Part shown: piece after piece, positions 6,994 through 11,964 of the stretch
Layout of the letters: every line of letters begins with the position of its first letter
How positions within the stretch are numbered: position 1 is the stretch's first letter
Assembly (NCBI GenBank): GCA_002408385.1
Contig: DHSB01000121.1
Coordinates: forward strand, 13,492-25,455
Direction: 5' to 3'
Length of the DNA stretch: 11,964 nt
Source of the DNA: Myxococcales bacterium UBA5297
GTDB lineage: Bacteria; Myxococcota; Myxococcia; Myxococcales; UBA5297
The notes under the pieces: model-generated
The model's input: only the letters and a program-made list of their open reading frames with translations
Databases searched by the model: none
Told to the model about the DNA's origin: nothing
Made by a program: the position numbers and the translations under genes

Positions 6994-7379
6994 AGAGGTG
7001 TCGAAGAACCCTTCGAGCGATAACCGCTCATCCGGAGCAAAAGCCTTCCTGCTGGCGGCCCGGCGTCTCGGGGTGCCGGATCCCAGGGCCCGACTCCGCC
7101 TGCCGCGTTCCTCGGGAGGCTACCCTCGGGCCTCTCGACTTCGCTTCGAGGTGACCGGGAGGTGGCGAGCCGAGGCCAGGTGGTCTTCCGGCACCTCTTG
7201 AAATCGAGGGGAAACACCACGATCGCGCGGCGAGGAAGCTGGAGCTTCATCCTCCATTCGCTCGTTCGGAAGCTTCACTCTCCGGCCGGCTGGAGCGGAG
7301 GCTTCATCGTCGGTGAGCGCCGCGTCGCCCGCCGCCTGCATCTCTTGCCGTTCGCGCAGGGAACGGGCCTGAGCGGCGA
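6994..7379. other. Non-coding stretch with repeat-like hairpins
   Basis: No convincing gene. TCGAAG (7001-7006) and CTTCGA (7011-7016) form a small hairpin, overlapped by GAGCG/CGCTC (7015-7029). Read on the minus strand, the segment resembles the GGATGAGCGG...TTCGAC elements I recall as scattered between genes in many environmental bacteria. A dispersed repeat copy occupies 7074-7159. The rest, including short AAGCTT-rich imperfect repeats around 7237-7300 (GGAGCTTCATC, GGAAGCTTCAC, GGAGGCTTCATC), has no assigned role. Confidence 0.6.
7074..7159 (+). repeat. Dispersed intergenic repeat, copy A
   Basis: The reverse complement of 7091-7121 matches 10427-10457 at 29 of 31 positions by eye. Weaker similarity continues on both sides (CCCGG-TCACCTCGA-GCG and GGCCCT-G-TCCGGC). 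The 15-mer CCTCTCGACTTCGCT at 7131-7145 recurs exactly at 8036-8050. Relative to the 10.4-kb copy it carries about 19 extra nt. Confidence 0.6.
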
Positions 7380-7862
7380 CTAGAGCTTGTAGCCGATCTT
7401 GCGCAGCAGCTCCTTGCGCGAGACGACGTCGCCCTCGGTCTCGACCCCGAGCGGCGGCTGGCCGTCGATGACCCCGACGATGCCTCGGCCCTTGTCGGTC
7501 TCGACGACGAGCACGTCGACCGGGTTGGCCGTCGCGCAGAAGATGCGGCAGACCTCGGGCACCTGCTTGATCTGGTTGAGCACGTTGACCGGGAAGCCGT
7601 TCTTCAGGAAGACGAAGAAGCTGTGGCCGGCGGCGACCGCCTGGGCGTTCTTCACCGCGAGATCGACGAGCTCCTTATCGTTGCCCGAGCGGCGCACCAG
7701 CCGCGGGCCCGAGGCCTCGCAGAAGGCGATGCCGAACTTCAGATGCGGCGAGGTGCCGACGAGCGCCTCGTGCAGGTCCTCGACGGTCTTGATGAAGTGC
7801 GACTGGCCGAGGATGAGGTTGACCTCCTCGGGCTTCTCGACGGTGACGGCGCGGATCTCCAT
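7380..7862 (-). CDS. PF04008 'adenosine-specific kinase' family protein
   Basis: A 160-residue protein matching, from memory, the small conserved family typified by archaeal PAE2307 and called adenosine-specific kinase. Diagnostic stretches are [16 protein letters not shown] (19-34), [68 protein letters not shown] and [13 protein letters not shown]. The length is typical and the sequence complete, ending LRKIGYKL. It is soluble, with no signal peptide. The family name rests on limited structural and binding data, so the cellular reaction should be treated as unproven. The ATG is preceded by GGAGGG (7867-7872). It is divergent from a peroxiredoxin gene starting at 8229, with 366 nt between them. 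Confidence 0.88.
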   Translation of the reverse strand: MEIRAVTVEKPEEVNLILGQSHFIKTVEDLHEALVGTSPHLKFGIAFCEASGPRLVRRSGNDKELVDLAVKNAQAVAAGHSFFVFLKNGFPVNVLNQIKQVPEVCRIFCATANPVDVLVVETDKGRGIVGVIDGQPPLGVETEGDVVSRKELLRKIGYKL

Positions 7863-7959
7863 GGCTCCCTCCGGCTGCGGCGCGCGGTTGTGCGCGGCGG
7901 GTTCGACCGCAGCGAATACCGCCCGGGGTGAGGCTGAGGCAAGGGATCAAGGCCGCCCT

Positions 7960-7992
7960 CGTTCATCCCGAGCTTGTCGATGAGCCTGAACC
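7960..7992. repeat. Degenerate REP-like element
   Basis: The segment begins CGTTCATCCCGAGCTTGTCG and resembles the GTTCATCCTGAGCTTGTCGAA-type repeats I recall between genes in many environmental bacteria. GTTCA (7961-7965) and TGAAC (7987-7991) form its outer inverted repeat. Assignment is by resemblance only. Confidence 0.45.
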
Positions 7993-8035
7993 GCTGAGCT
8001 CGAGCTTCCCGCGGCAGGCCCGACCTTTCGGCGGA

Positions 8036-8074
8036 CCTCTCGACTTCGCTCGCGGTCCAGCGGAGGAGCCGCGC
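8036..8074 (+). repeat. Dispersed intergenic repeat, copy C (partial)
   Basis: It shares the exact 15-mer CCTCTCGACTTCGCT with copy A at 7131-7145. Gapped similarity follows (CGCGGTCCAGCGGAGG here against TCGAGGTGACCGGGAGG there). Same orientation as copy A. Confidence 0.5.
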
Positions 8075-8189
8075 GCCGGGGCCGCCAGCACGAAGGCTGG
8101 CGCTCCGGCCTCGCTGCACCCGTCGCGGCTCGGCCGCAGGGCCGCAGGGCTGCACGCATCCGACGAGCGCACCATCTTCAACGCGCGAA

Positions 8190-8208
8190 AGCGGGCATGC
8201 CGCCCGCT
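8190..8208 (+). promoter_or_regulatory. Hairpin in the peroxiredoxin leader
   Basis: AGCGGGC (8190-8196) pairs with GCCCGCT (8202-8208) around ATGCC, 8 nt before the GGAGG ribosome-binding site. It could be a repressor operator or an mRNA leader hairpin; nothing distinguishes these. Confidence 0.4.
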
Positions 8209-8228
8209 CGCAAACCGGAGGCAACCCC

Positions 8229-8903
8229 ATGGAAGAGACCGCCACGACCATCCCGCTCATCGGCGACAGCGCGCCCTCGTTCAAGGCTCAGACCACCGAA
8301 GGCATGGTCAGCTTCCCCGAGGACTACAAGGGCAAGTGGGTCATCCTGTTCAGCCACCCGGCCGACTTCACCCCGGTGTGCACCACCGAGTTCATGACCT
8401 TCGCCTCGATGGCCGAGGAGCTCAGAGCCCTCGACGCCGAGCTGCTCGGGCTGTCCATCGACAGCAACTTCAGCCACATCGCCTGGGTGCGCGCCATCAA
8501 GGAGAGGGCCGAGTTCCGGGGGATGAAGAACCTCGACATCCCCTTCCCGATCATCGCGGACATCAAGATGGACGTCGCCCGCAAGTACGGGATGGTCCAG
8601 CCCAATGCGAGCACGACGCAGGCGGTGCGCGCGGTCTACTTCATCGACCCGCAGGGCAGGGTGCGCGCGCTCATCTACTACCCGCTCAGCAACGGGCGGA
8701 ACTTCCAGGAGATCAAGCGGCTGCTCATCGCCATGCAGCTCTCCGACAAGCACGGGGTCGCGACGCCGGCCGACTGGCAGCCGGGCGAGGAGGTCATCGT
8801 GCCGCCGCCTTCCACCGCGTCGAAGGCCGGCCAGCGCCTCGAAGAGGCCGGCGACGGCTACCGCTGCGTCGACTGGTATCTGTGCTTCAAGCCGGCGCCG
8901 TAG
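8229..8903 (+). CDS. Prx6-type peroxiredoxin with extra C-terminal Cys pair
   Basis: A 224-residue cytosolic thiol peroxidase reducing H2O2 and organic hydroperoxides. The peroxidatic Cys is C51 in HPADFTPVCTTE, with the conserved P44, T48 and C51 pattern. The length and C-terminal extension place it in the Prx6 (1-Cys-like) group. The C-terminus carries C213 and C219 in YRCVDWYLCF, six residues apart, matching my recollection of Aeropyrum thioredoxin peroxidase (C50, C207, C213), where the extra cysteines take part in catalysis. A 2-Cys-like, thioredoxin-recycled cycle is therefore plausible. The ATG has GGAGG (8217-8221) 7 nt upstream. It is divergent from the PF04008 gene and convergent with the response regulator, 50 nt apart. 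No OxyR-like site was recognised. Confidence 0.95.
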   Translation: MEETATTIPLIGDSAPSFKAQTTEGMVSFPEDYKGKWVILFSHPADFTPVCTTEFMTFASMAEELRALDAELLGLSIDSNFSHIAWVRAIKERAEFRGMKNLDIPFPIIADIKMDVARKYGMVQPNASTTQAVRAVYFIDPQGRVRALIYYPLSNGRNFQEIKRLLIAMQLSDKHGVATPADWQPGEEVIVPPPSTASKAGQRLEEAGDGYRCVDWYLCFKPAP

Positions 8904-8922
8904 CGAAGACGGGTCGGCCCTC

Positions 8923-8935
8923 CGGCACCGTGCCG
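8923..8935. terminator. Small palindrome between convergent genes, possible bidirectional stop signal
   Basis: CGGCAC-C-GTGCCG is an inverted repeat with one central base, in the 50-nt gap between the peroxiredoxin and response-regulator stop codons. There is no T-run on either side. It is the only terminator candidate there, and a weak one. Confidence 0.25.
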
Positions 8936-8953
8936 TGCCGCAACGGCCTGCGG

Positions 8954-9409
8954 TCAGCCCTCGAGGCGCGGCTCGGCGGCGCGCCCTCTTCTCTCGCCCG
9001 CGCGCCTGGCTTGGTCGAGCAGGCGCCGGGCAGTTGCGACGAGCCGCTCGGCCTCGAACGGCTTCTCCAGCAGCTCGACTCCAGGCTGGGCGAGCTCGCG
9101 GCGCAGCGGCTCGGTCGGATGCGCCGTGATGACCACGAACGGCATCTGGTAGCCGGCCGCGCGCGCCATCGCCAGCACCCGCGAGCCGGTCGTCCAGGAC
9201 ATGCGCACGTCGGTGACGACGAGGTCGAACGCGGCTTCGGTCAATCGCTGCAGGAGGACCGCGCCCGATTCGGCCTCGGCGACCGTGGCCCCCGCGTCTT
9301 CGACCACCGCTCGCAGCCAGCGGCGCAAGTCCTCGTCGTCGTCGGCGAGCAGCACGCGCGCGCCCGGGAGCGCGCCTGCCGGAGGCCTCTGTGCGTCCTT
9401 CCTCTCCAT
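8954..9409 (-). CDS. Stand-alone receiver-domain response regulator
   Basis: A 151-residue protein with one CheY-like receiver domain (about 17-130) and no output domain. Acidic pocket residues D23-D25 lie in RVLLADDDED, the phosphoacceptor is D67 in DLVVTDVRM, the switch threonine is T95 in FVVITAH, and the conserved lysine is K116 in LLEKPF. The usual proline after the Met (D..MP) is serine here (D67-V-R-M-S), a small departure next to the phosphorylation site. The last 20 residues are Arg-rich (RRAGERRGRAAEPRLEG) and probably disordered. No histidine kinase gene is adjacent, so the partner is unknown. The ATG has only a weak AGG upstream. It is divergent from the lipoprotein gene at 9780 and shares a 12-bp motif with it. 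Confidence 0.92.
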   Translation of the reverse strand: MERKDAQRPPAGALPGARVLLADDDEDLRRWLRAVVEDAGATVAEAESGAVLLQRLTEAAFDLVVTDVRMSWTTGSRVLAMARAAGYQMPFVVITAHPTEPLRRELAQPGVELLEKPFEAERLVATARRLLDQARRAGERRGRAAEPRLEG

Positions 9410-9479
9410 GCGCTTGGCCTGCGCCCGGTAAGGGGCGCTCGAGCCGGCTGCGGCGCCGAGTCTTTGCCCTCTGTTCGTT

Positions 9480-9491
9480 CAACCGGCGCCG
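9480..9491 (-). promoter_or_regulatory. Shared 12-bp motif, response-regulator side
   Basis: Read toward the response regulator this is CGGCGCCGGTTG, ending 70 nt before its ATG. The same 12-mer in the same relative orientation lies 72 nt before the divergent lipoprotein start. The core GGCGCC is itself a palindrome. A common regulator site is possible; chance is not excluded. Confidence 0.3.
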
Positions 9492-9695
9492 CAAGAGCGC
9501 AATTCACAGCCAAGCTGCGCCCCGCGGCAGACGGCGCTCGCGCTCTGGTCGCCCGTCCTGCCCCGCGATGCGGGCCGCGCCCGCGGCCGGTTGGCCGCGA
9601 AGGTGGGCGATCGGCGCCCCGGCGCACGCTTGATGAGGAGCGCGAGGGCTGCCCCCTCGCAGCACGAGCGTGCACCGGCGCGCTTGCCCGACGCT

Positions 9696-9707
9696 CGGCG
9701 CCGGTTG
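9696..9707 (+). promoter_or_regulatory. Shared 12-bp motif, lipoprotein side
   Basis: An exact CGGCGCCGGTTG, inverted relative to the copy at 9480-9491 and ending 72 nt before the GTG start at 9780. Its last TTG overlaps the weak -35-like TTGCCG. Confidence 0.3.
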
Positions 9708-9765
9708 CCGCCATGCCCGCCCTCGCCATGATGCCTACGGTTGGCCTGGAGTCAGGCGAGCGTTC

Positions 9766-9773
9766 GAGGAGGG
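9766..9773 (+). promoter_or_regulatory. Shine-Dalgarno GAGGAGGG, fixes GTG start
   Basis: GAGGAGGG lies 6 nt before the GTG at 9780. It favours this start over the in-frame TTG at 9741, which has no RBS. Confidence 0.85.
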
Positions 9774-9779
9774 TCTTCA

Positions 9780-10367
9780 GTGCGTGCATCGAAATGGAGT
9801 TTGAGGCTTTCGCTGCTGGGCGCCGCACTCCTGGCGCTCGGCGCTGCTTGCTCTATCGACCGGCCCATCGCGCCCGAACCCGAGGAGGTCGTCCCCAGCG
9901 GCACGGCGACGGTCTATGGAACGGCCTTGCGCACGAGCTTCGACTTCGGAGCGCTCCTCGCGACCGGCATCTTCGACGAGCAGGCAACGGCCATCGCGCT
10001 CGATCTCAACCTGTGCGAGGTCGGCTGCGGCCTGTTCGGCATCGAGGTCGAGTCGGGGACCCGGGCGGTGCTCATCAACCTGTCGGCTCCCCGCTCGCAG
10101 CTCGTCCCCGGAGCCGAGCTCGCGGCGCGCACCGAGCTCACCGCGCTCGCGGTCTACGCGAGCGGCCCGGCGGATCTGTACGACCGGGCTTTCCAGACGC
10201 ACATCGAAGAGGCGCAGTCCGGCTCGCTCATCATCGACGCGATAAGCCTCGAGCCCGGCGGCAGCATCAGCGGCCGCTTCGACTTCGTGATGGACTTCGG
10301 CGGGGCCATCAACGGCTCGTTCGAGATGCCGCTGCTGCGCCTCGACGAGACGGGCGCGGGACGCTGA
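9780..10367 (+). CDS. Unrecognised lipoprotein (195 aa)
   Basis: I do not recognise the family. The GTG start with its strong RBS opens a signal peptide with a basic N-region (RASKWSLR), a Leu/Ala-rich core and LGAAC, with C24 as the probable lipid-bearing cysteine. A Pro/Glu linker (SIDRPIAPEPEEVVPSG) follows. The rest is predicted to be beta-rich, with alternating hydrophobic residues and Gly turns: TATVYGTAL, GCGLFGIEVESGTRAVLINL, ELTALAVYA, GSLIIDAISLEPGGSISGRF and GGAINGSFEMPLLRL. C92 and C96 (LCEVGC) could form a disulfide. The final SGRFDFVMDFGGAINGSF resembles a strand-turn-strand seen in small myxobacterial lipoproteins, but this is only an impression. It is divergent from the response regulator; regulation by it is possible. 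Confidence 0.82.
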   Translation: MRASKWSLRLSLLGAALLALGAACSIDRPIAPEPEEVVPSGTATVYGTALRTSFDFGALLATGIFDEQATAIALDLNLCEVGCGLFGIEVESGTRAVLINLSAPRSQLVPGAELAARTELTALAVYASGPADLYDRAFQTHIEEAQSGSLIIDAISLEPGGSISGRFDFVMDFGGAINGSFEMPLLRLDETGAGR

Positions 10368-10407
10368 GAGACCCGCCGCGAAGTCTCTCTCTTCGACTCC
10401 GTCCGCC

Positions 10408-10475
10408 CCCGGCTCACCTCGAGCGCAGCCTCCCGAGGAACGAGGGAGGCGGAGTCGAGAGGCCCTTGACTCCGG
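10408..10475 (-). repeat. Dispersed intergenic repeat, copy B (inverted relative to copy A)
   Basis: 10427-10457 matches the reverse complement of 7091-7121 at 29 of 31 bases. Gapped similarity continues to CCCGGCTCACCTCGAGCG on the left and GGCCCTTGACTCCGGC on the right. It contains the 7-bp hairpin GCCTCCC/GGGAGGC. Confidence 0.6.
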
Positions 10476-10619
10476 CCTCGCAAGCTCGGCCTCCTGAACT
10501 ACTGACCTCGAGATTCGTCGCGCGGCAGCACGATTGTTGGAGAAGCGGGCCTTCGGGTCGATTCCTCGCCGGGCGCATTGCCGTGCGCCCCTACCGACCT
10601 GCGACCGATCGCTTAGGTT

Positions 10620-10634
10620 CCGGGCGAAGCCCGG
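10620..10634 (-). terminator. Possible terminator hairpin downstream of the YhbY-type gene
   Basis: On the minus strand CCGGGC-TTC-GCCCGG forms a perfect 6-bp stem, 63 nt after the stop codon at 10698. The following bases (AACCTAAGCG) contain no U-run, so termination is only a possibility. Confidence 0.35.
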
Positions 10635-10697
10635 GCTGCGCCTGGTCGAAGGGGCTCGGGCTGACCGGGAGGGAGGCCCGCTGTCACCGAAGGCGAG

Positions 10698-11132
10698 CTA
10701 TCGACGCGGCGCGCGCCGGGCGCCGGCCGGCGTCTTACCGGCAGGCCTCTTGGCGACAGGCTTCCTGGCGGGACCCTCCTTCGCCTTCGCTGCCTCCGGG
10801 CGCTTCTGGGCCTTCTCGGCCTTGGGAGGCATCGGCATGTCCGGGACCTCGACCTTCGGGTCCTCGGGGTTGCGGCGAAACAGGAGGAGGGTGCGACCGA
10901 GCACCTGCGCGACCTCGGCGCCGGTCTCTTCGGCGAGCGCCTCGGCAGCCTCGTGCCTGTCGACAGGCGAGGACTCGCCGACCTTCAGCTTGATGAGCTC
11001 GTGATCAGCCAGCGCCTGCTCGACCGCGGCGATGAGCGCGTCGGTCAGGCCCTCCTTTCCGAGGGCGACGACGGGCTCGAGGTGGTGTCCGAGCGCCCGC
11101 AGGGCTCGGCGCTGCTTTCCGGTGAGGGCCAC
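10698..11132 (-). CDS. yhbY: YhbY/CRM-domain RNA-binding protein with basic tail
   Basis: A 144-residue protein. Residues 1-95 are a CRS1-YhbY (CRM) domain: LTGKQRRALRALGHHLEPVV, the conserved ALGKEGLTDALI loop with GKEG, ALADHELIKLKVGES, a helix ending ETGAEVAQVLGRTLLLFRRN. E. coli YhbY associates with the pre-50S ribosomal subunit, so a role in ribosome assembly is likely. About 50 residues after the domain form a Lys/Ala/Pro/Arg-rich low-complexity tail (PPKAEKAQKRPEAAKAKEGP and onward), absent from the roughly 97-residue E. coli protein and probably an RNA-binding extension. The start is GTG, with AGAGG 6 nt upstream. The preceding J-domain gene ends 9 nt away and the RBS overlaps its stop codon, so the two are likely cotranscribed and translationally coupled. 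Confidence 0.9.
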   Translation of the reverse strand: MALTGKQRRALRALGHHLEPVVALGKEGLTDALIAAVEQALADHELIKLKVGESSPVDRHEAAEALAEETGAEVAQVLGRTLLLFRRNPEDPKVEVPDMPMPPKAEKAQKRPEAAKAKEGPARKPVAKRPAGKTPAGARRAPRR

Positions 11133-11138
11133 GAAAAA

Positions 11139-11143
11139 CCTCT
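11139..11143 (-). promoter_or_regulatory. RBS of the YhbY-type gene, overlapping the upstream stop codon
   Basis: On the minus strand AGAGG lies 6 nt before the GTG at 11132. Its first two bases are the last two of the TAG stop (11142-11144) of the J-domain gene, which fits translational coupling. Confidence 0.75.
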
Positions 11144-11963
11144 ATTTTCTCGGGGACGACGCCTGCCGTACCTCGCGCTGCGCGTCCAGGTGGTTGGGGT
11201 CGACCGAAAGCGCCTTCTTGAACCACTTCAAGGCGTTCGCCGCGTCGCCCGTCATCTTGGTGATCTGGCCGACGAAGAAGTAGCTGTGCGCGCACTTGGG
11301 GCTCAGCTTGATAGCCGTCTCCAGGTCCTTGAACGCTTCCTTCTTGGCGGCAGCCTTGTCCTTGCCCGCGAGGAACCGCGCCCAACCGCGCCACGCGTAG
11401 GCCGCGCCTTCCTTGTCGTTGAGGCCGATGGCCTCGTCGAGCAGGGCGAGCGCGTCGTCGAGCTTGCGAGCCTTGACGCTGATGCAGCCCTTCTGAAAGG
11501 CCTGCTCCGCGGCCGCGATGCGCTCGGCGTCCAGCTTCTCGGGGCTGGCCGCCTCGAGCGAGGCGAGGTGCTCGGCGCGCAGCTTCTCGTCGCTCAGGAC
11601 GCGGTAGGCCTCGTTGACCGAGGCGAAGATGTCGGCCTTCGCCTTGGCGATTTCGGGCGGAGTGTCGGCGGGCAGAGTGTCCGGGTGGTAGGCCTTGGCC
11701 AGCTTGAAGAAGGCGGTCTTGATCTGGCCGACGTTCGCCTCCTTGGGCACGTCGAGGACCTCGAAGTGGCTCTTGCCTTTGAGGCTGGCGGCGTGCGCCT
11801 TGAGACCCGCCAGATCCTCGCCGCGGTCCTTGGCGGGCGATCCGGCAGGCGCCGCGGGCGTGGCCGCGGTAGCCGGGCCGACGACCGGAGGCGAGGCGGG
11901 CTTGGCCGCGGTGGCCGGGCCGACGACCGGAGGCGAGGCGGGCTTGGCGCCCGCGGCCGGGCC
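11142..11963 (-). CDS. J-domain/TPR protein, N-terminus outside window
   Basis: 273 residues of the C-terminal part are visible and the frame is open through the window edge. Fragment residues 1-45 are a Pro/Ala linker with a 14-residue tandem repeat (AKPASPPVVGPATA). A J domain starts at SHFEVLDVPKEANV (about 65-120) and has HPD at 93-95, the motif that stimulates Hsp70 ATPase. About three TPR-like helix pairs follow (about 140-265), with AFQKGCISVKARKLDDALALL, YAWRGWARFL, FKDLETAIKLSPKCAHSYFF and ALKWFKKALSVDPNHLDAQR. The protein is probably a cytosolic DnaK co-chaperone or adaptor binding a partner through its TPRs. In myxobacteria I recall similar J-TPR proteins carrying an N-terminal DUF4388/PATAN-type domain before such a linker; that part is not visible here. 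An internal GTG at 11750 would cut the J domain and is not the start. Confidence 0.9.
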   Translation of the reverse strand, partial: GPAAGAKPASPPVVGPATAAKPASPPVVGPATAATPAAPAGSPAKDRGEDLAGLKAHAASLKGKSHFEVLDVPKEANVGQIKTAFFKLAKAYHPDTLPADTPPEIAKAKADIFASVNEAYRVLSDEKLRAEHLASLEAASPEKLDAERIAAAEQAFQKGCISVKARKLDDALALLDEAIGLNDKEGAAYAWRGWARFLAGKDKAAAKKEAFKDLETAIKLSPKCAHSYFFVGQITKMTGDAANALKWFKKALSVDPNHLDAQREVRQASSPRK

Positions 11964-11964
11964 G
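11862..11964 (-). repeat. 42-bp coding tandem repeat in the Pro/Ala linker
   Basis: 11862-11903 and 11904-11945 are 42-bp copies differing at one base (GGTAGCC against GGTGGCC). A third, diverged partial unit runs to the window edge (11946-11964). In frame they encode AKPASPPVVGPATA. Near-identity at DNA level indicates a recent duplication, and copy number may vary between strains. Confidence 0.92.

Larger units (their letters stand above)
7863..8228. other. Intergenic region between divergent genes, with two repeat-like elements
   Basis: It must hold promoters for both divergent genes, but no clear -35/-10 pair stands out in the GC-rich DNA. It contains the degenerate element at 7960-7992, repeat copy C at 8036-8074 and a 7-bp hairpin at 8190-8208 close to the peroxiredoxin RBS. 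No convincing small gene was seen. Confidence 0.6.
9410..9779. other. Intergenic region between response regulator and lipoprotein genes
   Basis: 370 nt with no convincing gene; open frames here have no RBS or recognisable protein. It holds the paired 12-bp motif at 9480 and 9696. A poor promoter-like pair for the lipoprotein gene, TTGCCG (9705-9710) and CATGAT (9727-9732), is 16 nt apart. Confidence 0.55.
10368..10697. other. Non-coding stretch between converging transcripts
   Basis: 330 nt with no supported gene. It contains dispersed repeat copy B (10408-10475) and a nested inverted repeat: CGACTCC (10394-10400) with GGAGTCG (10451-10457), enclosing GCCTCCC (10428-10434) with GGGAGGC (10444-10450). 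A compact hairpin lies at 10620-10634. The nested structure could also end the lipoprotein transcript. Confidence 0.55.

Noticed and set aside
8178..9494. 438-residue minus-strand open frame
   Set aside because: It covers the peroxiredoxin antisense and the response regulator out of frame; both real genes have clear families.
9410..9779. Small gene in the response regulator/lipoprotein gap
   Set aside because: The open frames there lack ribosome-binding sites and have Arg/Ala-rich, compositionally driven translations.
7928..10993. 1021-residue plus-strand open frame
   Set aside because: It runs across the peroxiredoxin in another frame and over minus-strand genes. The translation is Arg/Pro/Ala-rich without domains.
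10534..11004. 156-residue plus-strand open frame opposite the YhbY-type gene
   Set aside because: The minus strand encodes a complete CRM domain with RBS and operon context; the plus translation shows no family.
11142..11750. Start of the J-domain protein at the internal GTG (11750)
   Set aside because: The J domain begins upstream (SHFEVLD) in the same frame, which remains open to the window edge.

Overview
The window is a very GC-rich stretch with almost exclusive G/C third codon positions. It comes from a Gram-negative bacterium, most likely a myxobacterium-type deltaproteobacterium (Myxococcota). That guess rests on secreted proteins built from CGNG-type cysteine-rich repeats, several lipoproteins with Ala/Gly-type lipoboxes, an M4 metalloprotease with a PPC domain, and a Pro/Ala-linker J-domain/TPR protein. 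No rRNA, tRNA, CRISPR array or insertion sequence was seen.

Region 1 (1-6993, all + strand) is the striking part. A cysteine-rich repeat protein (5' end outside the window), a lipoprotein M4 metalloprotease and a second, 1071-residue cysteine-rich lipoprotein follow one another with gaps of 56 and 82 nt. A perfect 15-bp hairpin terminator closes the block, so it reads as one transcription unit. The two flanking proteins share an architecture: an array of 72-residue units with 12 Cys each, then an array of ~85-95-residue units, also with 12 Cys each. The protease has a full thermolysin-type zinc site (H320, H324, E344), a propeptide and a PPC domain. The likely location is the cell surface or outside; the purpose of the block is unknown.

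Region 2 (6994-8953) has two divergent genes, a PF04008 'adenosine-specific kinase' family protein (-) and a Prx6-type peroxiredoxin (+), separated and flanked by repeat-rich intergenic DNA. Region 3 (8954-10367) has a stand-alone receiver-domain response regulator (-) divergent from an unrecognised lipoprotein (+). A shared 12-bp motif lies about 70 nt upstream of each start.

Region 4 (10698-11964, - strand) is a two-gene operon: a J-domain/TPR protein (N-terminus outside the window) followed after 9 nt by a YhbY-type RNA-binding protein with a basic tail. The intergenic stretches at 7.1, 8.0 and 10.4 kb carry related copies of a dispersed imperfect repeat.
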